Of a DNA stretch of 64,000 nt, positions 18,874 to 27,762 are shown one piece after another; within the stretch, counting starts at the first letter, position 1, and each line of letters starts with the position of its first letter. The notes beneath the pieces are model-generated. The model ran no database searches. It worked only from the letters and a program-made list of their open reading frames with translations, and was not told where the DNA came from. The position numbers and the translations under genes were made by a program. This DNA comes from an uncultured Bryobacteraceae bacterium (GTDB lineage Bacteria > Acidobacteriota > Terriglobia > Bryobacterales > Bryobacteraceae). The stretch is taken from the NCBI GenBank assembly GCA_937924525.1, contig CALDSU010000007.1, forward strand, positions 62,001-126,000, read 5' to 3'.

Positions 18874-19880
18874 TGGACTGGCGGACCCGGTTGCGGCAGG
18901 GAATGGTGATTCCAGCGCATCCGCTGGCGCTGACCGCAGAGCGCAAACTCGATGAGCGGCGGCAGCGCGCGCTGACGCGTTACTATGTCGCCGCGGGGGT
19001 GGGCGGCTTGGCCGTCGGCGTCCACACCACCCAGTTTGAGATCCGCCTGCCTCAGCATGACCTGCTGCGTCCCGTGCTGGAACTGGCGGCGGAGGAGACC
19101 CGGCACGCGGAGGTCGTGCGCGTGGCAGGCATTGTCGGGCCCACGGCGCAGGCGGTCCGCGAAGCGGAACTGGCAGCCAGTTTGGGGTATCACGCGGGTC
19201 TGGTCAGCCTGGCGGCGCTGCGGGAAGCCACCGTCGATCAGTTGATCGAACATTGCCGCGCCGTAGCGTCGATCCTGCCCGTGTTCGGCTTTTATCTGCA
19301 ACCCGCGGTAGGCGGAAGGCTGCTGCCCTACGCGTTCTGGCGCCGCTTTGCCGAGCTCGAAGGCGTGGTGGCGATCAAGATTGCGCCCTTCAACCGGTAT
19401 CAGACGCTGGATGTGCTGCGCGGCGTGGTGGACGCCGGCCGCGCCGGCGACATCGCGCTCTACACCGGCAACGACGACACCATTCTGGCCGATCTGCTCA
19501 CGCCGTTCCGCATCGGCGGCGTGGACGTCCGCATCGTGGGTGGTCTGTTGGGACACTGGGCCGTTTGGACGCGGCGCGCGACCGAAATTTTTGCGCGCGT
19601 GCGGACCTGTCCTGCCAGTCCTGAACTGCTGACCCTCGCCGCGGAGATCACGGACGCCAACGCCGCGTTCTTCGACGCCGCCAACGGGTTTCACGGCTGC
19701 ATCGCAGGCCTGCACGAGGTGCTGCGCCGGCAGGGACTCCTGGCCGGACGTTGGTGCCTGAACCCTGCCGAGGACCTCTCGCCCGGACAGAGGGAGGAAA
19801 TCGACCGGGTGTATCGCGCCTACCCGCACCTCCACGACGACGCGTTCGTGCGGGAGCAACTCGACCGCTGGCTGACGTGA
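18873..19880 (+). CDS. Dihydrodipicolinate synthase-family aldolase
   Basis: 335 residues with a TIM-barrel of the DapA/NanA superfamily. The Schiff-base Lys is K169 in VVAIKIAPFNR, and Y141 in FYLQP matches the conserved proton-relay Tyr. The phosphate/keto-acid loop is less like DapA, and the C-terminal region is longer, so this is not lysine biosynthesis but probably cleavage or formation of a keto acid. The ATG at 18873 has GGGAGG five bases upstream and overlaps the previous stop by one base. Partners are the SDR and the PF04008 protein. Confidence 0.85.
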   Translation: MDWRTRLRQGMVIPAHPLALTAERKLDERRQRALTRYYVAAGVGGLAVGVHTTQFEIRLPQHDLLRPVLELAAEETRHAEVVRVAGIVGPTAQAVREAELAASLGYHAGLVSLAALREATVDQLIEHCRAVASILPVFGFYLQPAVGGRLLPYAFWRRFAELEGVVAIKIAPFNRYQTLDVLRGVVDAGRAGDIALYTGNDDTILADLLTPFRIGGVDVRIVGGLLGHWAVWTRRATEIFARVRTCPASPELLTLAAEITDANAAFFDAANGFHGCIAGLHEVLRRQGLLAGRWCLNPAEDLSPGQREEIDRVYRAYPHLHDDAFVREQLDRWLT

Positions 19881-19893
19881 CCAGGAGCTCGGG

Positions 19894-22098
19894 TCATTCG
19901 GCTGCTTCCGTCCAGGCGAGCACTGCCTGTCCGAGCGCGAGTCCGCCGTCGTTGGCCGGCATCCGCTGGTGGGTGACCGCCCGGATGCCGGCGCCCTCCA
20001 GCGCCGCTACGGTTTGCGTGGTCAGTCGCGCGTTCTGGAAACAGCCGCCGGAGAGCACCGCCACCCGGGCGCCGCAAGCCCGGGCTACGCGCACGATCAA
20101 GTCAGGCAGCGCGCTGTGGAAACGGGCGGAGAGGACCGGCGCGGGCGTTCCCGCCGATGCGTCCCGAATCAGCCGGCGGACGAGCGGCTCCCAATCGAGC
20201 GGTCCCTGGTCGCCGGCGATCTCGTAGGCGCCCGGCGGATCTCCCGGCCCGCGGCCGGCGATCCGCTCCCACAACATGGCGGCGTGCCCTTCGAACCGGC
20301 TGAACGGCGCGATTCCCGCCAGCGCCGCGGCGGCATCGAACAGCCGGCCCATGCTGGACGTTGACGGGCAGTTCAGGCGGCGGGCCAGCATGTGCCGCAG
20401 CGTCCTGCGCCGTGCGGGGTCGATGCCGGGCGCGCCTTCCTCGTCCCCTAATTCCCACCGCAACGCCTCCGCCACCCGCCACGGCTCCCGGATCGCCGCT
20501 TCCCCTCCGGGAAGGCGAAACGGGCGCAGCCAGGCGACGCGGGAGAACCGGCCGTTTCCCACCCAGAAGAACTCTCCTCCCCACACCGTGCCGTCGGTCC
20601 CATAGCCGGTGCCGTCCCAGGTGACCGCGAGATAGGGCTCGCGCACGTCGTTTTCGGCGGCGCAGGAGGCGGCGTGCGCGATATGGTGTTGGACCGCGGC
20701 CACCGGCAGACCGGAATTTCGCGCCCACTGGGTGGAACCGTAGTCGGGGTGCAGGTCGCACGCCACGCGCTCCGGCCTAATCCGGTAGAGGCGGCATAAA
20801 TCGTCGATGGCGCGGACGAACGCTTCGCGGGACGCCAGGGTGTCCAGGTCGCCGATATGCTGGCTGACGAAGACCTGACGGCCGATGGCCAGCGCAATGG
20901 TGTTCTTGAGGTGCCCGCCCACCGCGAGCGTGGGCGGCAGGTCCTCGCCGATGGGAATCGGCAGGGGGGCGTAGCCGCGGGCCCGCCGCACCAGAGAAAT
21001 TCCGCCCCGGAACACCCGTACGACCGAATCGTCCACGGGCCGCGCGATGGGCCGGTCGTGGTCGACCACCAGGTCCGCGATGGGGGCCAGCACGGCGCGC
21101 GCGCCCTCGGTCGTGGTGACGATCGGATCGCCGCTCACGTTTCCGCTGGTCGCCACCAGCGGAAAGCCGGTCTCCCGCATCAGCAGATGGTGAAGCGGAG
21201 AGTAGGGCAGCATGACGCCCACAAACGGCGAGGCGTCGTTCACGTTGGCCGCCAGCGGGCAGTCCGGCGAAGGCTCGGCCAGCACAATCGGCGCTGCCGG
21301 GGAAGTGAGCGCCTCTTCCTCCTCCGGGCTCAACCGGCAGGCGCGCCGGGCGGCCTCAAGCGACGGCATCATCACCGCCAGCGGCTTTGCCTCGCGATGT
21401 TTCCGCTCCCGCAACCTCGCCACCGCGGCTTCGCTCCGGGCATCGCACAGCAACTGGAAACCGCCGACGCCCTTCAGCGCCACAATCCCTCCCGCGCGGA
21501 GCGCCGCGGCCGCCCCGGCGATGCTCACCTCCAGGCGCGGGCCGCAGCGCGGGCAGGCGATCGGCTGCGCGTGAAACCGGCGGTCCGCCGGGTCGGTGTA
21601 TTCCCGCCGGCACTCATCGCAGAGCGGGAACCCGGCGAGGGTCGTGTTCGGCCGGTCATAAGGCACGTCGCGCACAATCGTGTAGCGCGGGCCGCAGCGC
21701 GTGCAATTGGTGAACGGATAGCCGTGCCGGCGCTGCCGAGGATCCAAAATCTCGGCCAGGCATTCCGTACAAGTGGCCAGATCGGGCAGCACCGCCGCGG
21801 AGGGCGAAGCGCTGCCGTCACTCGGCCGGATCTCAAAATCCGCGTAGCCCGCCGGCGGAAGCCACGAGACTTCGCGGGTGAGGATCACGCTGGCCGGAGG
21901 CCGTTCGGCGTCCAGACGCTCCCTGAAGCGCTCCACGCGCTCCGCGGGTCCTTCCACCTCCACCAGCAACCCGGAACTGTCGTTGGACACCCAGCCGCGC
22001 AGTCCCAGGTCCTTGGCCAGACGGAATACAAAGGGCCGGAACCCGACGCCTTGCACGGCCCCGTGAAGGGAGATGCGCAGCCGCTGTTCACCCCTCAC
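19894..22098 (-). CDS. hypF: Carbamoyltransferase HypF ([NiFe]-hydrogenase maturation)
   Basis: 734 residues with all four HypF regions: an acylphosphatase-like domain (VQGVGFRPFV near 15-24), two Cys4 zinc fingers (about 107-190, CTEC/CTRC and CDEC/CPRC), a YrdC-like domain (about 200-380) and a Kae1-like domain with the metal site HHIAHAAS (about 485-492). It makes the carbamoyl-adenylate used to produce the cyanide ligands of [NiFe] hydrogenases. No hydrogenase or other hyp gene is in the window. The start at 22098 is an ATG just before the acylphosphatase domain. Confidence 0.93.
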   Translation of the reverse strand: MRGEQRLRISLHGAVQGVGFRPFVFRLAKDLGLRGWVSNDSSGLLVEVEGPAERVERFRERLDAERPPASVILTREVSWLPPAGYADFEIRPSDGSASPSAAVLPDLATCTECLAEILDPRQRRHGYPFTNCTRCGPRYTIVRDVPYDRPNTTLAGFPLCDECRREYTDPADRRFHAQPIACPRCGPRLEVSIAGAAAALRAGGIVALKGVGGFQLLCDARSEAAVARLRERKHREAKPLAVMMPSLEAARRACRLSPEEEEALTSPAAPIVLAEPSPDCPLAANVNDASPFVGVMLPYSPLHHLLMRETGFPLVATSGNVSGDPIVTTTEGARAVLAPIADLVVDHDRPIARPVDDSVVRVFRGGISLVRRARGYAPLPIPIGEDLPPTLAVGGHLKNTIALAIGRQVFVSQHIGDLDTLASREAFVRAIDDLCRLYRIRPERVACDLHPDYGSTQWARNSGLPVAAVQHHIAHAASCAAENDVREPYLAVTWDGTGYGTDGTVWGGEFFWVGNGRFSRVAWLRPFRLPGGEAAIREPWRVAEALRWELGDEEGAPGIDPARRRTLRHMLARRLNCPSTSSMGRLFDAAAALAGIAPFSRFEGHAAMLWERIAGRGPGDPPGAYEIAGDQGPLDWEPLVRRLIRDASAGTPAPVLSARFHSALPDLIVRVARACGARVAVLSGGCFQNARLTTQTVAALEGAGIRAVTHQRMPANDGGLALGQAVLAWTEAAE

Positions 22099-22120
22099 GC
22101 GAACCGCACGCCCCTCGCGC

Positions 22121-22324
22121 TTACGCGGGCCTCTGCGCGCCGAGGATCACCAGCGTATCCAGCGTGCGGTATTGCTGGCGGAGGTCCAGGCTCGCCTCGC
22201 GCGGCGCGACGGTCACGCCCGTGAAATCGGGCTGTCCCCAGGAAACCGCCAACTCGTCGTGCCCGCCCGAGTCGGCGGCGCACCGAATGATCGCGCAGGC
22301 AAGAAAGGCGGCCCTGGAGATCAT
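22121..22324 (-). CDS. Small hypothetical protein
   Basis: 67 residues, not recognised. It fills the gap between the PDZ gene and hypF on the same strand (37 and 22 bases), and its codon third positions are strongly G/C like those of its neighbours, which supports coding. No domain, signal peptide or membrane segment is clear, and the ribosome site is weak. Confidence 0.45.
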   Translation of the reverse strand: MISRAAFLACAIIRCAADSGGHDELAVSWGQPDFTGVTVAPREASLDLRQQYRTLDTLVILGAQRPA

Positions 22325-22361
22325 ATCCAGAGTGTACCGCCGGGCAAGGGTGCGGGCGCGC

Positions 22362-23171
22362 TCATTGCTTCGCGGCCAAAGGAACCCGCAGCGAGATCTC
22401 CTTGCGCTCCCGCATCACGGCGAGCGTAACCGCCGGGCGTGTTCGGCCGCCGCGGAGGAGCGTTGCAATTTCCCGCGGACTCGATACCTTCTGGTTCTCG
22501 AAACGGACAATCACATCTCCGGCTCGCAAACCCGCCGTCTCGGCCGGGGAACCTGGCGACACGGCGCGCACCAGCACACCCTCCTTGACGCCGAAGAACT
22601 CGGCCAGCTGCTGGCCGAGGGCTTCGCTCTCCATCCCGAGCGCCGCGTTCCGCCAAGAGACCACCGTGCGAGGCATGTCGGGCAGGAGCGTCTCGCGCGG
22701 CCTCGGCGGCGCGGGGGGAATAGGGATCTCCAGCGTTTCCTCGCCAAACTCGATTACTGCGCGCTCGCGCTGGCCCATGGTCACCTCGAGCGTCTGTTCG
22801 GCCCCTTCGCGGAAAACCAGCAGCTTTACAGCGCGCCCGGCGGGAGTCTGGCGGACCAGGTTGGCGAACTGTTGGACCCCCTCGACCGGCGTGCCGTTGT
22901 AGGTCCGCACGACATCGTACTGGCGGAGACCCGCCGCGGCGGCCGCGCTGCCCTCATCCACCCAATTGATGATCACGCCGCGCTCGTCCGGCAGCCGCAG
23001 CGCCTTGGCTCTTTCGGCGTTCATTTCGAGAACGCCGACGCCCAGGAAGCTTTGCGGTCCCCGGGTGACCGTAACCGGGCGGGAGCCGCCCTGCCGCTGC
23101 GCGAATCCGGGTCCCGCCGCCAGGCCGGCGAGCAACAGCCACAGTCCGCCGGTGCGCATCCAAGCAAACAT
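22362..23171 (-). CDS. Secreted protein with two PDZ domains
   Basis: 269 residues. A signal peptide (about 1-25, ending FAQ) leads into two PDZ domains, about 40-130 (FLGVGVLEM, GSAAAAAGLRQYDVVRTYNG) and about 180-260 (GVLVRAVSPGSPAETAGLRAGDVIVRFENQ). A Pro-rich linker (IPIPPAPPRP) lies between them. No protease domain is present, so unlike DegP/HtrA it cannot cleave substrates itself; it may be an adaptor or chaperone in the periplasm. It lies upstream of hypF without an evident functional link. Confidence 0.85.
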   Translation of the reverse strand: MFAWMRTGGLWLLLAGLAAGPGFAQRQGGSRPVTVTRGPQSFLGVGVLEMNAERAKALRLPDERGVIINWVDEGSAAAAAGLRQYDVVRTYNGTPVEGVQQFANLVRQTPAGRAVKLLVFREGAEQTLEVTMGQRERAVIEFGEETLEIPIPPAPPRPRETLLPDMPRTVVSWRNAALGMESEALGQQLAEFFGVKEGVLVRAVSPGSPAETAGLRAGDVIVRFENQKVSSPREIATLLRGGRTRPAVTLAVMRERKEISLRVPLAAKQ

Positions 23172-23282
23172 CGTGACGTCTCTAGATACAGACTCTACCG
23201 CGACGCCGAGGTTTCGGCGCGCCCCGCCTTAATTTGGGGGTAGCTCGCGGGTTCCGGGAACAAAGCGGCCAGGCCGGCGCGG

Positions 23283-24440
23283 TCATCGCTGCCGTTTGAT
23301 GTAGATCGTGCCACCGGCGCCCGCCAGCCGCAGGAGAGGGCCACCGCCGTTGATCAGCCCCTCGGCCACGATCAAGCTCCCCTGGCGGCGGATGGTGATG
23401 TCCGGAAATTCCGAGACGATCCGCTCGCCGCCTGGCGCACGGTTCTGCGCCTGAATCAACAGTCCCAGGCTGGGTGGAACCCACAGGGTAATGTCGCCGC
23501 TGCCGGTGGTCAGCGACGATTCCTTGAGCGCCGCCGCGCGAGCGAGCCTGGCGACGATGCTGCCCACCATGGTGGAAGCATGGACGGCGCCTGCCGCGTT
23601 CGCCAGTTCAATCGCGCCGCCGCCGCTCTCGCAACGGACGCCCGCCGCGGAGCCGACGAAGATGGGTCCTCCCATGGTTTCGGCGATGACGTGTCCCTGG
23701 GCGGATCCGACGCGGATCTGGCCGCCCGCCGTGTTGGCCGAGACCGAGGCGCCCGCCCGTTGAATCTGGATGCCGCCCCCGGCCGTCGACGCGGTGACGG
23801 GCCCCCGCACCTCGCGGATGGTGATGTCGCCGCCGGCCGTCTCGAAACGCCCCGCGCCCCCGATCTGTCCAGCCCGGATCTCGCCGCCTGCGGACACGCA
23901 ATGCGCCGCGCCGCCAATCTCGCCGAGCGAAATCTCCCCGCCGGCCGAGCGCGCGGACACCTCTCCCCCGACCCGGTGCACGCGGATCCGGCCCCCTCCC
24001 GTCCGCACGTGCGCCGAGCCCGCAAAGCCGGCCACCTCCACCGGTCCGCCACGGGTTTCCACCCGGACGTCCCGCAGCGTTTCCGGCGCTTGCACGCTCA
24101 GTTCGGCGGAAGTCTGGCTCCCGCCGTGAATCACCTCAATCAAAGTGGCGTCGTGCAACCGTCCGGTGCGAACGAGCGGCTGGCCGAGCAGACGCCGCGC
24201 CTCCTCCTCGGTTTGCGCTTTCACCCGGATGGTGAATGAGTAGGCGGCGGTGGCGGAAGGCGCGCCGCTCAGGGACACCCGCCCGCTCGTCAAGACGCGC
24301 AGCTGGCCCCGAATCGCCACCTCCTCCGCGCCCCGGAGCGTCCGCACCCAGAAAGCCCCGTCGCGTGTCAGCCGGTCCTCCCAGGCCTGCGCGGTGGTCC
24401 AGCCGGCGGCGAAAACGAAAACAGAAAACAACAGGCGCAT
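23283..24440 (-). CDS. DUF4097-family beta-strand repeat protein
   Basis: 385 residues with a signal peptide (about 1-19, ending AQA). From about residue 125 the chain is a run of short Gly/Ala-rich strands (TAGGDITI, TAGGGIQI, TAGGQIRV, SAGGEIRA) typical of DUF4097, which folds as a right-handed beta helix or layered adhesin-like structure. It starts two bases after the anti-sigma gene on the same strand, so all three genes are probably transcribed together. In such clusters the DUF4097 protein is often an envelope-stress target, but its activity is not known. Confidence 0.85.
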   Translation of the reverse strand: MRLLFSVFVFAAGWTTAQAWEDRLTRDGAFWVRTLRGAEEVAIRGQLRVLTSGRVSLSGAPSATAAYSFTIRVKAQTEEEARRLLGQPLVRTGRLHDATLIEVIHGGSQTSAELSVQAPETLRDVRVETRGGPVEVAGFAGSAHVRTGGGRIRVHRVGGEVSARSAGGEISLGEIGGAAHCVSAGGEIRAGQIGGAGRFETAGGDITIREVRGPVTASTAGGGIQIQRAGASVSANTAGGQIRVGSAQGHVIAETMGGPIFVGSAAGVRCESGGGAIELANAAGAVHASTMVGSIVARLARAAALKESSLTTGSGDITLWVPPSLGLLIQAQNRAPGGERIVSEFPDITIRRQGSLIVAEGLINGGGPLLRLAGAGGTIYIKRQR

Positions 24441-24442
24441 CG

Positions 24443-25339
24443 TCAAAACGCGCCGACCGACGCGTTCATCTCCTCGAGCGCGCTCTTGCAACGCATACGC
24501 ACGTACTGGTTGTCTTCCCGTCCGACCAGTCCCTGGAGCACCGCCGCCACCTGGTCGTCGCGATGCTGCACCAGCAGATCGATGGCCAGCACGCGCACGC
24601 CGGCGTTGGCGTCCTGTTGCAGGGCTCGCATCAGCGCCTTCCGGACATCGGCTTCTCCCGCCATGGGCTTCAAGCCCTCGATCGCTTTGAGCCGCACGCC
24701 CGGGTTGGGATCGTGCTCGAGCGCCCACATCAGCGCCTGCCGGATCTCCGCCGATTCGGGCTGCCGCCGCAGAATGTCGATCGACTCGACGCGCAGGCCG
24801 GGGTCGGCCGGATCGCGCACCGCCGTCAGCAACAGTTTCGCGATCTGCTGGTCGCGCAGATCGCCGCGGACCGTGCGGCGTCTCGTCTCGTCCAGCGAAA
24901 TCAAAACCCCGCCGGCATCGTCCGTGCGAATGGAACGGATCGCGGCCAGCACCGGCTCTCCCAGCGCCCGGTCCGCTTTGCGCAGCCATTCCGGCGGGAA
25001 GTGGCCCGCAACGAAGCCCGCCGCCAGCATGGCCAGCGCGCCCGCCGGTTTCGCCATGGGCTGCAAACGCCGGCGCAGCCATTCTCTCCACCCCGGACGC
25101 GCCGCGGCATGCTCCCGCCGGACCCGCGCCATCAATTCCCGGCGGCACTGGTTGGCCGAAAACGGCTCCGGCTCAACCCGCACCCTGTCCAGCGCCTGGC
25201 TGATCTGCCGGTAAGCCGCGTACTCGCTCTGGCAGGAAGGGCAGGCGTGCAGGTGCGCCTCTAGATCTTCCTCCTCTTGAGGCGGAAGCTCCCCGTACAG
25301 GTAAAGCGGCAGGCGATCAAGTGCGTCCGGACAGGTCAT
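24443..25339 (-). CDS. Anti-sigma factor with zinc finger and HEAT repeats
   Basis: 298 residues. The N-terminal zf-HC2 region (HLHACPSCQ at about 29-37, an H-x3-C-x2-C anti-sigma motif) should bind the ECF sigma factor encoded just upstream. A single transmembrane helix follows (about 96-112), and the periplasmic or distal part (about 160-290) is a set of HEAT-like repeats, each with an Arg-Ala-Asp/Leu pattern (VRLKAIEGL, VRVLAIDLL, VRMRCKSAL). The HEAT part may sense partners. Its start overlaps the sigma gene by four bases. Confidence 0.88.
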   Translation of the reverse strand: MTCPDALDRLPLYLYGELPPQEEEDLEAHLHACPSCQSEYAAYRQISQALDRVRVEPEPFSANQCRRELMARVRREHAAARPGWREWLRRRLQPMAKPAGALAMLAAGFVAGHFPPEWLRKADRALGEPVLAAIRSIRTDDAGGVLISLDETRRRTVRGDLRDQQIAKLLLTAVRDPADPGLRVESIDILRRQPESAEIRQALMWALEHDPNPGVRLKAIEGLKPMAGEADVRKALMRALQQDANAGVRVLAIDLLVQHRDDQVAAVLQGLVGREDNQYVRMRCKSALEEMNASVGAF

Positions 25340-25953
25340 ACAAACTCTCCCAACACCGCCCGCATTTTTTGTGTCGCGCGAAACAGACAGTTCTTGGCGG
25401 CTTCCTCGCTGGTGCCCAGAATCTCGCCAATCATGCGCAAGCGCATTCCCTGATAATGACGCAGTTCAAAAACCATCCGCTCCCGCGGGGTGAGATCTTC
25501 GAGCGCCCTCCCAATCCGCTCGCTTAACTGGTGGTTCTGGTAGCGCCGCTCCGGGTCGCCCGCCGGGCGCTCTTCTTCCATCGCGTAGGTCCGGTCCAGC
25601 GGACCGTCCCCCGTCTCCACCACCGCGGGCTCTTCTTTCCGGATCTTCCGCTTGCGCAGGTAGTCGAAGCAGAGATTGGTCACGATCCGGTACAGCCAGG
25701 TATGAAAGCTGCAATCGAAGCGGAAGGTGTGAATATTCTTGTAAACCCTCAGGAACGCTTCCTGGTAGACGTCGCGAGCGTCTTCCGGCGAACGCAGCAG
25801 GTTCATCGCCAGCCCCAGCACGGTCTGGTCGTAGGAGCGCACGAGTGCTTCAAACGCGTCCTGGTCGCCTTGCTGGACCGCCCGGATCAGTTCGTGTTCA
25901 TCAAGTCGCGGAGCCAATTTGGCGCCTATTACCGCTGCCGCTTGCGAGGTCAT
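25336..25953 (-). CDS. ECF-type RNA polymerase sigma factor
   Basis: 205 residues. Region 2 covers about 38-105 (FEALVRSYDQTVLGLAMNLL, DVYQEAFLRVYKNIHTF) and region 4 about 145-200 (LEDLTPRERMVFELRHYQGM, IGEILGTSEEAAKNCLFRATQKMR). It is of the RpoE kind and should direct transcription of an envelope-related regulon, held inactive by the co-encoded zinc-finger anti-sigma factor. The four-base overlap ensures balanced synthesis. I could not identify its own target promoter with confidence in the 150 bases upstream. Confidence 0.93.
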   Translation of the reverse strand: MTSQAAAVIGAKLAPRLDEHELIRAVQQGDQDAFEALVRSYDQTVLGLAMNLLRSPEDARDVYQEAFLRVYKNIHTFRFDCSFHTWLYRIVTNLCFDYLRKRKIRKEEPAVVETGDGPLDRTYAMEEERPAGDPERRYQNHQLSERIGRALEDLTPRERMVFELRHYQGMRLRMIGEILGTSEEAAKNCLFRATQKMRAVLGEFV

Positions 25954-26054
25954 AGGTTACCGGCTGCCCCGATAGACGAACGACGCGGCAAAACGTGAGC
26001 AAAGTCGCTTGCCTGGATATAGGGAACAGTACGAGCAAGACTTGGATTTGTTTC

Positions 26055-26091
26055 CAAAATCTTGCCGGCAGTGGGCGGAGCCACCGCCGGC
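26055..26091 (-). terminator. Possible terminator of the aldehyde dehydrogenase gene
   Basis: GCCGGC arms at 26064-26069 and 26086-26091 enclose an inner GTGG/CCAC pairing, giving a GC-rich hairpin just after the stop codon on the minus strand. The following T run is short (four T at 26060-26055), so the call is moderate. Confidence 0.45.
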
Positions 26092-26104
26092 TCGTCATAC
26101 AAGT

Positions 26105-27529
26105 TCAGGTGTTCCAGATAATTAGCTTGGGTTCGGTCATCTCCTCGACGGCGTACTTGGGCCCCTCCCGGCCCATCCCGCTTTGCTTGACGCCCCCGTA
26201 GGGCATTTGGTCGACGCGAAACTGGGGCGATTCGTTGATCAGAAATCCCCCCACGTGCACTTGCTGGGCGGCGCGGAACGCCGTGGTCAGGTCCCGGGTG
26301 AAGATCGAGGCTTGCAGCCCGTACGGCGAGGCGTTCACCCGGGCGATGGCCTCCTCGAGCGAGTGATAGCCATTGAGGCACACGACGGGACCAAACGCCT
26401 CCTGGCAAGACAGCCGGACGGAATCGGGAGCTTCGGCGACCACCGCCGGCTCGAGGGTGGCGCGGTGCATACGGCGGCCGCCCGTGATGAGCTGCCCGCC
26501 TGCCTGCCGCGCCTCTTCGATCCATTCGCTCACGCGGGCGGCCTCGCCTTCAGTGATCAGCGAGCTGACGTCCGTCTGGGCGTCGAGCGGGTGGCCGATC
26601 CGCAGCCGGCGCGTGTCGGCGGCAAACCGCTCGAGGAACTCGTCGCGCACGCTGGCCTCCACGAAAATCCGCTGCACGGAGATGCACACCTGTCCCGAGT
26701 GGGCGAAACTGCCGGTCACGCAGCGGGGCGTGGCGGCTTCCAAATCCGCGTCGCCGGCGATGATGACGGCGGAGTTGTTGCCCAACTCCAGGGTGACTTT
26801 CTTCATGCCCGCCAGGCTGCGCAGGCGCATGCCCACCTCCGCGCTGCCGGTGAACGTGATCATCGCGACGCGCGGGTCCAGCGCCAGCCGCTCGCCTATC
26901 GACCCCCCAGGGCCGGTGACCACGTTCAGCGCGCCCTCCGGCAGTCCGCTTTCGGCGAACAGGCGCGCCATCCGCAGCGCGGCCAGCGGCGTCCAGGACG
27001 CCGGTTTATGCACCACGGCGTTGCCCGCCGCCAAGGCGGGCGCGATCTTGTGCATGGGCAGGTTGAGCGGGAAATTGAATGGGGTAATCGCCGCGACGAC
27101 GCCCAGCGGTTCCCGCACCGTCATGGCCATCCGGCCCACACCGGCGGGGGAGGCGTCAAGCGGCACCACTTCTCCCGTCAGCCGGTGGGCTTCCTCAGCC
27201 GAGAAGCCCAAGGTGCCTACCGCGCGGTCCACTTCCAGCAGCGCTTCCCGGATGGGCTTGCCGCATTCGCTGGCGATCGTGCGGGCCATCTCATCCCGGC
27301 TGGCGAGCAGCCGCGCCTGGGCGCGGCGGAGAATCGCGGAGCGCTCGTGTCTGGGCAACGCCCGCATGACCCGCGCGGCTGCGGAGGCGCTGGCCAGCGC
27401 CTGATCCACCACTTCCGGAGTCGCCTCGAAAACCTCGCCGACCACGCTGCCGTCAAAAGGCAGCAACACGGTACGGCGTTGCGCCGTGGTGACCTCCCGC
27501 CCGCCGATCCACATGGGGAATGCCGCCAT
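26105..27529 (-). CDS. Aldehyde dehydrogenase (NAD(P)+-dependent)
   Basis: 474 residues of the ALDH superfamily. Catalytic residues are visible: Cys282 in SGQVCISVQ, Glu248 in VTLELGNN and Asn152 in TPFNFPLN, with the cofactor motif FTGSAEVG (225-232) and KPASWTP. The sequence around the active Cys resembles the phosphonoacetaldehyde/lactaldehyde/non-phosphorylating glyceraldehyde-3-phosphate dehydrogenase branch more than betaine aldehyde dehydrogenase, but the substrate cannot be fixed. It is a single gene with a palindrome in its likely promoter. Confidence 0.9.
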   Translation of the reverse strand: MAAFPMWIGGREVTTAQRRTVLLPFDGSVVGEVFEATPEVVDQALASASAAARVMRALPRHERSAILRRAQARLLASRDEMARTIASECGKPIREALLEVDRAVGTLGFSAEEAHRLTGEVVPLDASPAGVGRMAMTVREPLGVVAAITPFNFPLNLPMHKIAPALAAGNAVVHKPASWTPLAALRMARLFAESGLPEGALNVVTGPGGSIGERLALDPRVAMITFTGSAEVGMRLRSLAGMKKVTLELGNNSAVIIAGDADLEAATPRCVTGSFAHSGQVCISVQRIFVEASVRDEFLERFAADTRRLRIGHPLDAQTDVSSLITEGEAARVSEWIEEARQAGGQLITGGRRMHRATLEPAVVAEAPDSVRLSCQEAFGPVVCLNGYHSLEEAIARVNASPYGLQASIFTRDLTTAFRAAQQVHVGGFLINESPQFRVDQMPYGGVKQSGMGREGPKYAVEEMTEPKLIIWNT

Positions 27530-27593
27530 TGTCCTGTCTCCTGTGTTCGGTTGCGACGCGGATTATGCGCCGGCTGGAACCCAGCATAGCCAA

Positions 27594-27603
27594 GTTCTAG
27601 AAC
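27594..27603. promoter_or_regulatory. Palindrome in the aldehyde dehydrogenase promoter
   Basis: GTTCTAGAAC, a perfect ten-base palindrome, lies just upstream of a minus-strand TATGCT (27588-27583) that may be the -10 of the aldehyde dehydrogenase gene, placing it in the promoter spacer where a repressor would act. The -35 is poor, so the promoter itself is uncertain. Confidence 0.35.
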
Positions 27604-27762
27604 CAACGCTATGGCGCTCATTTCAAGTGCGTTGAGCGCTGGGGAAGAACGGACGCCTCCGGCGTACTAGGCATTCCTGCGGATTGGAGCCCCCACCTTT
27701 CCCATGCCAAACTGATGACAAGCCGGAGCTGCACGCACCGCGCTGAAGGAGATTCGGGTCCC

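Noticed and set aside
23500-24000. Tandem DNA repeat
   Set aside because: Repetition is the Gly/Ala-rich strand pattern of the DUF4097 protein, not a DNA repeat.
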